DNA of 64,000 nucleotides from Bacillota bacterium (GTDB lineage: Bacteria > Bacillota_I > Bacilli_A > Erysipelotrichales > Erysipelotrichaceae). The translations under genes were made by a program, and so were the position numbers. The notes beneath the pieces are model-generated. The model did no database searches, had not been told where the DNA came from, and saw only the letters and a program-made list of their open reading frames with translations. Positions within the stretch are counted from its first letter, which is position 1, and each line of letters opens with the position of its first letter. The DNA is taken from assembly GCA_023249475.1 (NCBI GenBank), contig JAHFCO010000003.1, forward strand, positions 1-64,000, written 5' to 3'. Shown here piece by piece: positions 24,730 through 33,721 of the stretch.

Positions 24730-25511
24730 TGTATGAACCTTTCATCGTAAAGTAGCGAATATCTACTTCATTTAGTAGCATAATCCGATTTGAACAAGAA
24801 TAGAAGACGTAAACCAAGGATTGGCATGGAGTTTCGTTAAAAAGATGCGATTGGTCGTTTCCATGAAAAGAAGAAGTGGATAAACTGAAGTCTTGGTCAT
24901 TAAAACGTCAAATAAAAACGACAGTTGTCGTTTTAGTTTCCATCGGCAAGTTACTCGGTGCAACGTCATAGACTAATTGGGGATTATGCTGAAATACAAT
25001 GTAAGTTTAGGACCTAGCGAAGTACAAATAAGCTTTGATAGACGACTGGTAAAATAGACTAGACATTGGTGTCGGTGAATCATCATAAGATGAGTATAAA
25101 GGGGCAGTAACCAGTCTTTAATCATCTCTAACAATAATATATAATATCTATATACAAACTTTATATTCTGTTATCGAAATCAAGCTATTACTAATGAATT
25201 CCTAAAGAAAATTGTTCTAGCATAAGCAGTCTTCTCTATTATTGAAAAAGCAATTGAGTATTTGGACTTACAAAAACTATCCTTGAATTTCTCATCGTAA
25301 TATTGGAATGATGCCTCGAATTTGTCTTTCTGACAGATTTATCGATCAGATAAGTTAAAAATACTATATTGAAATAGCATTTAGTCGCATTTGATTATAA
25401 TTCAATATTGTTTTTGGAAATTTCACTTCAAATTATATAAAGTCGACCTTAAGTCGATTGCAAATCAAAAAAGTCAGCGTAATAATTCAATTGTAAAAAG
25501 GGGATCTTATC
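24730..25511. other. AT-rich intergenic region without a recognisable gene
   Basis: About 780 bases of clearly AT-rich sequence. I see no convincing reading frame. Notable elements are the inverted repeat AAGTAG-N7-CTACTT at 24750-24768 ahead of the MATE gene, a hairpin AAAACGAC-AGTT-GTCGTTTT at 24915-24934 that could terminate in either direction, and a direct repeat AGTCGA at 25441 and 25452 about 60 bases before the XRE gene. It may hold decayed genes. Confidence 0.6.
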
Positions 25512-26693
25512 ATGACGATTGAAAAAGTGGGGAAGTTTATTGCGCAGGAAAGGAAGAATAAAGGGCTTACCCAGAATGATTTGGGGCAGCAACTTGGAGT
25601 CTCAGGAAAAGCTGTCTCAAAATGGGAGAGAGGGTTAAATTACCCAGATATCTCACTTCTTCAGAAATTAGCGAATGTGCTAGATCTATCTGTTGTAGAG
25701 TTGATGAATGGGGTACGAAATGCGGGAAGTACTCTTTTGTATGAAGACCAGATTAATCAAGCGGTATTTCAAACTCTCGATTTCTCGAAGAAGGTCGTAT
25801 ATCACCAAAAAAAGAATTATCTGATTTTACTTACTCTAACTATAGTGATCTTTTTATTCGTATTCTTATTAAGTAGAATCGATAATGAAGATCCTATTAT
25901 CCATTCTGCGACGTTGATTGATGGGATAATCAATGTTTATGCGACGGATAATCAAGAAATCGATGGATACATGTTAACTCAAACATCTGAAAAGCCTTTG
26001 ATCTATGATAAGGCTTGGCAACCAGAAAATGTTTTTAAGCTAACACAAAGTGGTAGATATTATCTTTGGGTCAAGGATAAGGCTAGGAATATAACCGGTA
26101 AACCAGAATATTTTACATATAGAACGACAGCTGATCAAGAACAAATGTTACTGGATATCTATGAGCATGTCACTTGGCTGACTCCCGCACAAGGCATAGT
26201 GACGATTCACGGAAGAGATTATAATCGCGCCACAATGAAAGTGGAGTATGGAGATCTCTATCGATTTGTAGAACCACTCACGCACGAAGAAATTGAGTTA
26301 AGGTTTCGATATTTAGCTTGGTGGTCAGTAAACTTTGATGGCAATTCGAACTTTGATCCAAATAGCGGGTTACAGAAAAATATATATGTTGATTCTTTAC
26401 TTCAATCCAGAATCAACCAAGTCTATAAAGACATATCAACATCAAATGATCCCAAACTTTCAAGATTTAACGAGTACATTCACCATATACCAGAATCAGG
26501 ATCTTATACAACTTCACTACCAGAATATTTCGATTGTCGAGTTGGTGTTTTATGTATCATCCCATATCACTCATGGCAAGTTACGCATGAGGATAAAGAA
26601 TATTTCGTGAGGAATTTTACTTGGAAGTTTGAAACAATAGTCGCAGCGAATCGCGAACTTGGAATTGATTTATGGTATTTCTGGTATGAGTAA
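25512..26693 (+). CDS. Membrane-anchored XRE-family regulator with extracytoplasmic sensor region
   Basis: A 393-residue protein with three visible parts. Residues 4-60 form a helix-turn-helix of the XRE (Cro/CI) type (GLTQNDLGQQLGVSGKAVSKWERG). Residues 103-122 are one hydrophobic membrane segment. The remaining 270 residues would lie outside; the first 80 resemble a bacterial Ig-like domain (DGYMLTQTSEKP... YYLWVKDKARN) and the rest is unknown, with two Cys (DCRVGVLC). The architecture suggests a one-component system in which an external signal changes DNA binding at the membrane. It precedes a lipoprotein gene that may be its partner. Base composition is much more AT-rich than the flanks, which suggests recent acquisition. 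Confidence 0.75.
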   Translation: MTIEKVGKFIAQERKNKGLTQNDLGQQLGVSGKAVSKWERGLNYPDISLLQKLANVLDLSVVELMNGVRNAGSTLLYEDQINQAVFQTLDFSKKVVYHQKKNYLILLTLTIVIFLFVFLLSRIDNEDPIIHSATLIDGIINVYATDNQEIDGYMLTQTSEKPLIYDKAWQPENVFKLTQSGRYYLWVKDKARNITGKPEYFTYRTTADQEQMLLDIYEHVTWLTPAQGIVTIHGRDYNRATMKVEYGDLYRFVEPLTHEEIELRFRYLAWWSVNFDGNSNFDPNSGLQKNIYVDSLLQSRINQVYKDISTSNDPKLSRFNEYIHHIPESGSYTTSLPEYFDCRVGVLCIIPYHSWQVTHEDKEYFVRNFTWKFETIVAANRELGIDLWYFWYE

Positions 26694-26721
26694 CAAAAGC
26701 GCAAATAATGGGGAAATCAAT

Positions 26722-28344
26722 ATGGGCCAAAACAAAACGATAAATCTGAGAAATGCAAAAGTAGCGTGTAAAGCCAAACAAATCAGGAAATCTGGAAAAA
26801 ATATTGGTATGCTAAACATGATTCGGTATCTTGCTATCTCGATGATAATTGTGTCATTTACTGGTTGCGCTAAAAAGACCGAACCGATCACCATTGATGG
26901 TTTAAAGTTTTATCCTGGTTACATTGAACAAACAATCGAATACAGTTCGCCGGATTTAGTATCGATAAAAACATCGATGTTGGAGGAGTTCGGCACAATC
27001 ATTCAATATGGTAAGTGGAAACCAATCGAAAACTATCCGGTTGAAATCAGCAAATATAACTATATAATCTTCACGTCGAACGAAGTATCGTATCGTTTCT
27101 CTGAATATTCAGGTCAAACACTTATTGTTCAAGATTATCATGGACTTCCTCTTAAGCGAAAAGGATACTTTGCGCCTAAAGAAGTATTTACGAACGGACA
27201 AGAGTTTCTAGAAAATTTGGTAGATACGTGGATATACCCATCACCGAGTGATATCCAAAAATCTGTGTTCACGATGGTTCGAAAGAGTTTGCCTGGACAG
27301 TTGAGGATTTATGATGAATCAGCATTATCGATACAACAAAACATAGAACTCCATAATATCTTGAATATGGACTCATGGGTGAAGCTAGAGGAAACCAATA
27401 CGAAAGAGTGGGAAGTATTCGATTTTGCGTTGGAGACAAGAGATAATCATGTTTTTTGGTTTAGTAAGAATGATGAAAATATCGCTGTTCTAGTTTCTGA
27501 TTATGGTGATTATAATCAACTCTCTGAACTGTTCACAATGCCGCTTGTTGACCATGAAGCATTAAGTACATTTATTTCAGACGCTATTTCAAAACCCGGA
27601 CCTTCGGAATCACTTCTTAGTGTTTCATTCACACAAGCATTTATTGGACGGGAAGTAGGTTTTTATTCAGATCAATATCAACTCTGGAAAGAGGATTATC
27701 TATTTGATTTGAGCACTGAACAGCAAAGCAATATCAAATCATTACTCAGTGTTGATAGCTGGAAGAAATTAAATTATGCATATGATGCCTACTTCTATTT
27801 TGCATTGAAGGATAACCAGGGGAATACATACAGTATCGGAGAATCTAGAATTAGAGTTGAGACGGAGAAGGGATTTGAGTATTACCAAGTTGAATCTGAT
27901 AAAAGTAATAAGTCACTTGATTATCTTCTCAGTATTTTCATTCCCAAATCACCTAGTGCAAAGATTCTCGCATTAACATTCGATAAGGTAACAGCTACGG
28001 GAAGAGGTGGGGATGGACCAGAAAAGCCGGATGACACATTTACTTTAAGCACAACCCAAGCATCAATTCTTAAATCTAAACTTAACATGGGATCATGGAA
28101 GCAAGGATTTTATTTGGAGACTAGATTCGGATGGGGAATCTATCACGTTATCTATCTTCCCGATGGAGGCTACATCTATCTTATGAAGTATTATTTTGAT
28201 CACTCAAATGATTTGAAAAACAAAACTTGGATTTATATAAAGCTTGATCCGACGAGTGACTATTCAAATGCCTATATGTATTTAGCACCACTCTCCGTGT
28301 TGGAGAATGCATCAGATTACATCAAATCCATTGCTCCAAAATGA
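26722..28344 (+). CDS. Repeat-containing lipoprotein of unknown function
   Basis: Predicted lipoprotein with lipobox FTGC. With the start chosen here, supported by GGGGAAA five bases before the ATG, it has 540 residues and Cys49; ATGs at 26809 or 26818 would give a more normal signal peptide but lack a clear site. The exported part contains at least three related units of about 110 residues, each with an IxxxLnxxSWkk segment followed by a beta-rich stretch of aromatic residues. I do not recognise the family. It follows the membrane XRE gene by 28 bases, shares its AT-rich composition, and ends at a strong bidirectional terminator. Confidence 0.65.
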   Translation: MGQNKTINLRNAKVACKAKQIRKSGKNIGMLNMIRYLAISMIIVSFTGCAKKTEPITIDGLKFYPGYIEQTIEYSSPDLVSIKTSMLEEFGTIIQYGKWKPIENYPVEISKYNYIIFTSNEVSYRFSEYSGQTLIVQDYHGLPLKRKGYFAPKEVFTNGQEFLENLVDTWIYPSPSDIQKSVFTMVRKSLPGQLRIYDESALSIQQNIELHNILNMDSWVKLEETNTKEWEVFDFALETRDNHVFWFSKNDENIAVLVSDYGDYNQLSELFTMPLVDHEALSTFISDAISKPGPSESLLSVSFTQAFIGREVGFYSDQYQLWKEDYLFDLSTEQQSNIKSLLSVDSWKKLNYAYDAYFYFALKDNQGNTYSIGESRIRVETEKGFEYYQVESDKSNKSLDYLLSIFIPKSPSAKILALTFDKVTATGRGGDGPEKPDDTFTLSTTQASILKSKLNMGSWKQGFYLETRFGWGIYHVIYLPDGGYIYLMKYYFDHSNDLKNKTWIYIKLDPTSDYSNAYMYLAPLSVLENASDYIKSIAPK

Positions 28345-28449
28345 AATTTTATCTATTCATTAACTAGTCCTTAAGATCCATAAAACGAGATTCGTCAAAC
28401 CGACAAGTTGATGTAGTTGATTAGATTTCTAGATGTATGCACTCAATTG

Positions 28450-28482
28450 AAAACACATCCAGTTTTTTGGATGTGTTTTAAT
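28450..28482. terminator. Bidirectional terminator between the lipoprotein and TetR genes
   Basis: AAAACACATCCA (28450-28461) and TGGATGTGTTTT (28468-28479) form a perfect 12-base-pair stem with a T-rich loop. It overlaps the last codon and stop of the tetR-type gene. Confidence 0.88.
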
Positions 28483-29086
28483 TTTCATGCCTATGAATGA
28501 ACATCGGGATGCTCTCCGCAAAGAAAGTGATGAATGTATCCCTAAACTTCAAATCATCGAATTTCAAGACACCTAAGGAATATTGAATCGCCAATCCATC
28601 CAGGGCAGCGACCAATATCGCCGCTAAGTTTTTCTGATAGTCAGCGTTTTCTACTCCAAAGGCATAGAAATACATATCAGCTACTTTTCGTATGATTTCT
28701 TCGTAATCCAATTTATACTTCTCCTTAATTTTCCCGCCCTTGGAAATCGCATACGCGGCAAGCAGGATCATCAACCGCTGTTCGACTTCTTTCGACATTC
28801 TCTCCTGGACTTTCCGACTGATTTCCTCCAACATCTCACGATTGGATTTCAGTTGAAGATTCTCATCCCGTTCCGAAAGTTTATGCACGAAATACGCGGC
28901 TTCCTTGACCGCGTCATAAAACAGATCGTCCTTGTTTTTATAGTGGTGATAGATCGCCCCGGTCGTTAGGCCGGCTTGGGTGGCGATCTCACGCATGCTT
29001 GCATCATCGAATCCCTTGACGGCGAAGACATTCAACGCCGCGTCGAGGATGTGTTGTTTTCGTTTATTGATCGGTTCGTTGGTCAT
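28478..29086 (-). CDS. TetR/AcrR family transcriptional regulator
   Basis: Repressor-type protein of 202 residues. The N-terminal DNA-binding domain has the full TetR pattern: ILDAALNVFAVKGFDDASMREIA followed by GLTTGAIYHHYKNKDDLF. The C-terminal ligand domain is helical and not conserved. The start is at 29086, after GAGGGAGGAA; a longer in-frame start would read into the promoter region. It is divergent from hypB, and a palindrome lies in the hypB promoter, so it is the likely repressor of the hypB-hypA cluster. The ligand is unknown. Confidence 0.9.
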   Translation of the reverse strand: MTNEPINKRKQHILDAALNVFAVKGFDDASMREIATQAGLTTGAIYHHYKNKDDLFYDAVKEAAYFVHKLSERDENLQLKSNREMLEEISRKVQERMSKEVEQRLMILLAAYAISKGGKIKEKYKLDYEEIIRKVADMYFYAFGVENADYQKNLAAILVAALDGLAIQYSLGVLKFDDLKFRDTFITFFAESIPMFIHRHEN

Positions 29087-29176
29087 TGAGTTTCCTCCCT
29101 CTTTTAGTTTAGCATCACTTTTCGAAAATACTTGCTTTTTTTGTTTAAATTCTTGATACATTCTTCACGAACAACC

Positions 29177-29205
29177 TTGAAACATAACAATCGTTATGTT
29201 AAACT
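29177..29205 (+). promoter_or_regulatory. hypB promoter with embedded TetR-type operator
   Basis: TTGAAA (29177-29182), 17-base spacer, TAAACT (29200-29205). The palindrome AACATAAC-AATC-GTTATGTT at 29181-29200 fills the spacer almost exactly, so a bound repressor would block RNA polymerase. Confidence 0.75.
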
Positions 29206-29246
29206 ATTCACATTGGTGCACAAGTACAACACGGAAAGAGGTAACG

Positions 29247-29918
29247 ATGTCGGAATTTCGGATTCTCGAGATCAAGGAAAGCATCTTCGGGAACAACAAC
29301 AAACAAGCGGATCTTTTACGCAAAGAATTGAAGGGGAAAGGCATTTTTCTATTGAATCTCATGGCGTCGCCGGGGGCGGGGAAAACGACGACGTTGACGC
29401 AGACCATCAACCGGCTCAAGGAAGAACTGAAGGTCGGCGTGATGGAAGCGGACATCGATTCCGATGTCGACGCGGTCACGATCGCCAAGACCGGGGTCAA
29501 GGTCATCCAACTCCATACCGGGGGGATGTGTCATCTCGATGCGGACATGACCCGACAGGGCATGGACGGACTGGGCGTGGAGGAGTTGGATCTGGTGGTT
29601 TTGGAGAATGTGGGGAATCTGGTTTGTCCGGCGGAGTTCGATACCGGTTCCAGCAAGAACGCGATGATCCTGAGCGTTCCCGAAGGGGACGACAAGCCGT
29701 TGAAGTATCCTCTGATGTTCTCGATCTGCGACGTCCTCTTGATTAACAAGATCGATGTGATGAGCGTCTTCGACTTCGATCTGGAAGTTTGTAAGGAAAG
29801 AGCGTTGAAATTGAATCCGAACATCAAAATCATCCCGATCTCGGCACGTACCGGCGAAGGGGTCGATGAATTCGCACAGTGGCTCAAGGATGAAGTCAAG
29901 AAATGGAAGGAACAATGA
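29247..29918 (+). CDS. hypB: Nickel incorporation GTPase HypB
   Basis: GTPase of 223 residues that delivers nickel to metalloenzymes together with HypA. P-loop SPGAGKTT at 41-48, the Mg-contact motif EADIDSDVDA at 68-77, the nickel/zinc ligands Cys95 and His96 in GGMCHLDADM, and NKID for guanine recognition. The N-terminal His-rich or CxxCGC extension found in some HypB proteins is missing. The ATG at 29247 follows AAGAGGT. It is the first gene of the cluster controlled by the divergent TetR, with the next start one base after its stop. Confidence 0.93.
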   Translation: MSEFRILEIKESIFGNNNKQADLLRKELKGKGIFLLNLMASPGAGKTTTLTQTINRLKEELKVGVMEADIDSDVDAVTIAKTGVKVIQLHTGGMCHLDADMTRQGMDGLGVEELDLVVLENVGNLVCPAEFDTGSSKNAMILSVPEGDDKPLKYPLMFSICDVLLINKIDVMSVFDFDLEVCKERALKLNPNIKIIPISARTGEGVDEFAQWLKDEVKKWKEQ

Positions 29919-29919
29919 A

Positions 29920-32613
29920 ATGACTAACCAAAACGTCAAACTCAAGGTATTGGAATTCGCGAATAAAGTCAGCAATAAAAAGATGGGGTCAAAGGGTGCG
30001 ATCACCGCGGCCGATCCCCGCTATTACATCATGGAGCCGGTGGTGACGGACGAAATGGCCGAAGTCGCCTTGGTGATGGAGTTCAGAAAGCCCAAGAGCG
30101 CCGAGGAATTGGCGAAACTGTGCGGCAAGCCGACCGAACTCGTCGAGAAACTGGCATGGGAGTTGTCCATGGCCGGGGTTTGTTTCGTCAACAAGAAAGA
30201 CGGCGTCGATAAATATTGGTATGACACCTGGGTGCCGGGCATCATGGAAATGATGGTCAACAATAAGGAAAACGTCGCGAAATACCCGCAGATCGCGCGT
30301 GCCTTTGAAGAATACGGACGTGTCGTCGGTCCGATGAGCGTCGGGAAGTTCCCGATCGGGGTCGGCGTCATGCGTGTCATTCCGATCGAAACCGCGATCG
30401 CCGGGGAAACCCGTCGGGCCTCCTACGAAGAAATCTCCAAATATCTCAACGACGCCCATCTCTTCTCGGTGTCGGATTGTTCCTGCCGGACTTCGCGCGA
30501 AGCGATGGGGGAAGGGTGCGGCCACTTGAAAGAAGACATGTGCATCCAGATGGACCATGCGGCGGAATACTATATCCGGACCGGCAGAGGGCGCGAAATC
30601 ACGCGTGAAGAAGCCTTCGAAATCATCACCCGCGCGGAAGAAAACGGCTTGATGCATCAGATCCCCAACCTTGACGGAACCGGGAAGACGCATGCCATCT
30701 GCAACTGTTGCGGATGTTCGTGCTATGCCATGCGGATCGCACAGATGTTCCAGAACTCGGACATGGTCCGCTCGAACTACGTCGCCCATGTGGATGCGGA
30801 AAAATGCGTCGCATGCGGCGAATGCGTCGAGAATTGCCCGACCAACGCGGCGAAACTCGGCACCAAGCTCTATCAAATCAACCCGGTCGTCGTCAAACCG
30901 GCGGATACCCCCCGCGATACGAAGTGGGGACCGGAAAAGTTCAACGTCGACTACCGTACCAACCGGAAGAACGTCGTCGACGGCGGGACCAGTCCCTGTA
31001 AGACCGAATGCCCGGCCCACATCGCGATCCAGGGCTACATCAAACTGGCGTCGCAGGGGAAATACACCGAAGCCTTGGAACTGATCAAACATGAGAACCC
31101 TTTCCCGGCGATCTGCGGACGGATCTGTCCGCATAAATGCGAATCCGCCTGTTCGCGCTGTGAGATCGACAAGGCCGTGGCCATCGATGAAATCAAGAAG
31201 TTCATCGCCGACCAGGATTTGAACCTCAAAAACCGTTATGTCCCGAAACTACGCCACAACTACGGCAAGAAGATCGCCGTCGTCGGCGCCGGTCCGGCCG
31301 GCTTGTCCTGTGCCTATTACCTTGCGATCGACGGATACAACGTCACCGTCTTTGAGAAACAAGAAGCGCTCGGAGGGATGATGACCCTGGGCATTCCCAA
31401 CTATCGTCTTGAGAAAGACGTGGTCAATGCGGAAATCGACATCCTGAAAGAACTCGGCGTCGAGTTCAAGACCGGGATCGAAGTCGGCAAGGATGTAACC
31501 TTGGATGAATTGAGAAACCAGGACTACAAGGCGTTCTACCTCGCGATCGGTGCACAGAAGGGCCGTAAGCTGGGGATCGAAGGGGAAGACCACCGCGATG
31601 TGATGAGCGGGGTCGACTTCCTGCGCGACGTCAACCTGAACAAGGCGAACAAACTCTCGGGGAATGTCGTGGTCATCGGGGGAGGCAACGTCGCGATCGA
31701 CGTCGCCCGCACCGCGGTGCGCATGGAAGCGAAGCATGTCGGCATGTATTGCCTGGAAAGCCGTACCCAAATGCCGGCCTTGGAAGAAGAGATCGAAGAA
31801 GCCTTGGATGAAGCCATCCAGATTCATAATTCATGGGGTCCCAAGCGCATCGTCGTCGAAAACAACCAGGTCGTCGGCGTCGAATTCAAGAAGTGCGTTT
31901 CCGTCTTCGATGAAAACAAGCGCTTCAATCCGGTGTTCGATGAGAACGACATCCTGTTCGTCGAAGCGAGCACGGTCCTTGTCTCCGTCGGTCAAGCCAT
32001 CGAGTGGGGGAACTTGCTTGAAAACAGCGACGCGAAATTCAACCCCAACAAGACGCTGATCGCCGATGCCTTCACCTATCAGACCAACCAGTCCGACGTC
32101 TTCACCGGCGGGGACTGCTATACCGGTCCGCGTTTCGCCATCGATGCGATCGCGGCGGGGAAACAAGGCGCCATCTCGATCCACCGCTATGTCCAACCCG
32201 GACAAAGTCTGGTCAACGGACGCGACCGCAGGGAATACGTGGCGATCGACAAAGAGAACTTCGATTTCCAAGGCTATGACCGTATTCCCCGGGAAAGTGT
32301 GAAGACACATTACAAGACTTCCGGAAAAGAAGCGTTCAGCGACGCCCGTCCGACGTTCAGCGAAGCGCAGATGAAGAAAGAGACGTCCAGATGTCTCGGA
32401 TGCGGTGCGACGGTGGTCGACGAATACATGTGCGTCGGGTGCGGACAATGTACGACCAAGTGCAAGTTCGATGCGATCTCCCTGGTCCGGACCTACAATT
32501 CCGGCGGGGCTTCCTACGAAGAGTTGAAACCCTTGGTCGTGAAGAACATCATCAAACGTCAAGGACGGATCCTGGTGAAGAACGTGAAGAACGCGTTCGC
32601 CCGAGAAGAGTAA
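29920..32613 (+). CDS. Multi-cluster iron-sulfur flavoprotein oxidoreductase (GltD-like core)
   Basis: An 897-residue redox protein. Residues 50-100 resemble a winged helix. A Cys-rich module follows: C187-x-C189, C200, C208 and C261-x-C-C-x-C-x-C268. A ferredoxin motif CVACGECVENC covers 296-306. From about 360 begins a GltD/DPYD-type N-terminal iron-sulfur domain (CKTECPAH, CGRICPHKCESAC), then a GltD-like FAD domain (VGAGPAG near 456) and a second dinucleotide site (IGGGNVAIDVA near 587). A C-terminal ferredoxin-like domain has CLGCG and CVGCGQCTTKC at 825-853. It should shuttle electrons between NAD(P)H and an unknown partner. Its position between hypB and hypA ties it to nickel handling, a combination I do not recognise. 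AGGAGG is not obvious; translation is probably coupled to hypB. Confidence 0.85.
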   Translation: MTNQNVKLKVLEFANKVSNKKMGSKGAITAADPRYYIMEPVVTDEMAEVALVMEFRKPKSAEELAKLCGKPTELVEKLAWELSMAGVCFVNKKDGVDKYWYDTWVPGIMEMMVNNKENVAKYPQIARAFEEYGRVVGPMSVGKFPIGVGVMRVIPIETAIAGETRRASYEEISKYLNDAHLFSVSDCSCRTSREAMGEGCGHLKEDMCIQMDHAAEYYIRTGRGREITREEAFEIITRAEENGLMHQIPNLDGTGKTHAICNCCGCSCYAMRIAQMFQNSDMVRSNYVAHVDAEKCVACGECVENCPTNAAKLGTKLYQINPVVVKPADTPRDTKWGPEKFNVDYRTNRKNVVDGGTSPCKTECPAHIAIQGYIKLASQGKYTEALELIKHENPFPAICGRICPHKCESACSRCEIDKAVAIDEIKKFIADQDLNLKNRYVPKLRHNYGKKIAVVGAGPAGLSCAYYLAIDGYNVTVFEKQEALGGMMTLGIPNYRLEKDVVNAEIDILKELGVEFKTGIEVGKDVTLDELRNQDYKAFYLAIGAQKGRKLGIEGEDHRDVMSGVDFLRDVNLNKANKLSGNVVVIGGGNVAIDVARTAVRMEAKHVGMYCLESRTQMPALEEEIEEALDEAIQIHNSWGPKRIVVENNQVVGVEFKKCVSVFDENKRFNPVFDENDILFVEASTVLVSVGQAIEWGNLLENSDAKFNPNKTLIADAFTYQTNQSDVFTGGDCYTGPRFAIDAIAAGKQGAISIHRYVQPGQSLVNGRDRREYVAIDKENFDFQGYDRIPRESVKTHYKTSGKEAFSDARPTFSEAQMKKETSRCLGCGATVVDEYMCVGCGQCTTKCKFDAISLVRTYNSGGASYEELKPLVVKNIIKRQGRILVKNVKNAFAREE

Positions 32614-32623
32614 GGAAAAACGA

Positions 32624-32965
32624 ATGCATGAGTTAAGTGTCGTGTTCGAGGTCATCAAGACCGTCGAACGTGTCGTGCTTGAGAACCGATTGAGCGAAGT
32701 GGAAACCATCGTCCTGCAGGTCGGGGAAATCTCCACGATGATCCCCAAATATCTTGAAGAATGTTTCCCGGCGGCGATCGACGGGACGCGCTTTGAGAAG
32801 ACCAAGCTTGAAATCGAGATCGTCACGGCCATCGGGCATTGCCGGGACTGCGGTCTGACGTTCAAGATCGTCGAGAACCAAGGGAATTGCCCATCCTGTG
32901 TCAAAAAGAATTGGGATCTGGTGAGCGGTAAAGAATTTCTGATCAAAGAAATCGTCGCGTATTGA
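32624..32965 (+). CDS. hypA: Nickel metallochaperone HypA
   Basis: Small nickel and zinc protein of 113 residues. The N-terminal MHE supplies the nickel ligand His2, and the zinc site consists of Cys73, Cys76, Cys89 and Cys92 (CRDC and CPSC). Overall length and the LQVGEISTM segment fit HypA/HybF. HypA docks to HypB for nickel transfer. It lies ten bases after the flavoprotein gene and ahead of a metal transporter. None of hypC, hypD, hypE, hypF or hydrogenase genes occurs in the window. Confidence 0.93.
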   Translation: MHELSVVFEVIKTVERVVLENRLSEVETIVLQVGEISTMIPKYLEECFPAAIDGTRFEKTKLEIEIVTAIGHCRDCGLTFKIVENQGNCPSCVKKNWDLVSGKEFLIKEIVAY

Positions 32966-32981
32966 AAGTCGAGGGGGATCC

Positions 32982-33683
32982 ATGAACGATGTCTATTATC
33001 TATTAACGACCGCCGTGTTCATCGGTACGGTCCATACCGTGATCGGGGTCGACCACTACCTGCCGTTTGTCGCCTTGTCGAAAGCCAACCGGTGGACGAT
33101 GAAGAGAACGATGGTCGTCGTCTTCGTATGCGGGATCGGACATGTCCTGAGCTCCGTCCTGCTCGGATTCGCCGGCATCGCATTGAGTGCGAGTCTGTCT
33201 TCCTTGGTCGACGTGGAAAGCATCCGCGCCTCCATGGCGACCTACTTCCTCATCGGATTCGGACTTCTTTACACCCTATGGGCGCTACGCAACCTGTATA
33301 AAAACAAGAAACACACCCATGAGATCGATGGTCACGCCCTCGTGCATGACCATAACGAAACCGCCAGCGTCGAAGATCATCTGAAGGCGCAGAAGAAGTC
33401 CCAAACGACGATCTGGGGATTGTTCATCCTCTTCGTCCTGGGACCCTGCGAACCCTTGATTCCGATCCTGATGTACCCCGCGGCGACGCACAACGTGGCC
33501 GCCCTGATCCTGGTGACCACAGCCTTCGCCCTCTGTACGATTTCCACGATGTTGGCGATGACCTATGTCTTATTGAAAGGCATGGATGTCGTGAAGTTGT
33601 CCGGGCTCCATAAATACTCGCACGCGCTGGCCGGATCCGCCGTCGCCTTGTGCGGAATCCTCATGCTTACCTTAGGGATTTAA
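32982..33683 (+). CDS. UreH/NicO-like nickel transporter
   Basis: Membrane protein of 233 residues with about six helices. The first helix carries HTVIGVDHYLPF, which fits the HxxxxDH metal motif of nickel-cobalt and UreH-type permeases. A central cytoplasmic loop is His-rich (HTHEIDGHALVHDHN, residues about 109-123), suited to metal binding. The motif GPCEPLIPIL in the second half is typical of the UreH/SfsA-like group. It directly follows hypA, so nickel uptake or export for HypA/HypB is the simplest reading. A cytochrome-maturation DsbD-like role is a less likely alternative. Confidence 0.82.
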   Translation: MNDVYYLLTTAVFIGTVHTVIGVDHYLPFVALSKANRWTMKRTMVVVFVCGIGHVLSSVLLGFAGIALSASLSSLVDVESIRASMATYFLIGFGLLYTLWALRNLYKNKKHTHEIDGHALVHDHNETASVEDHLKAQKKSQTTIWGLFILFVLGPCEPLIPILMYPAATHNVAALILVTTAFALCTISTMLAMTYVLLKGMDVVKLSGLHKYSHALAGSAVALCGILMLTLGI

Positions 33684-33721
33684 ATTCGTTTGATCGAAAA
33701 GATCACAAAAGGGGAAAGAAA

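Noticed and set aside
24730-25511. A gene or transposase remnant in the AT-rich spacer
   Set aside because: No frame of useful length or recognisable motif was seen on either strand, and no terminal inverted repeats were found.
29132-29746. Long plus-strand frame overlapping hypB
   Set aside because: Its translation is Arg/Gly-rich and shows no family motif, while the hypB frame has all GTPase motifs.
29989-31134. Minus-strand frame of 381 codons within the flavoprotein gene
   Set aside because: It is an antisense shadow of a gene with clear iron-sulfur and FAD motifs.
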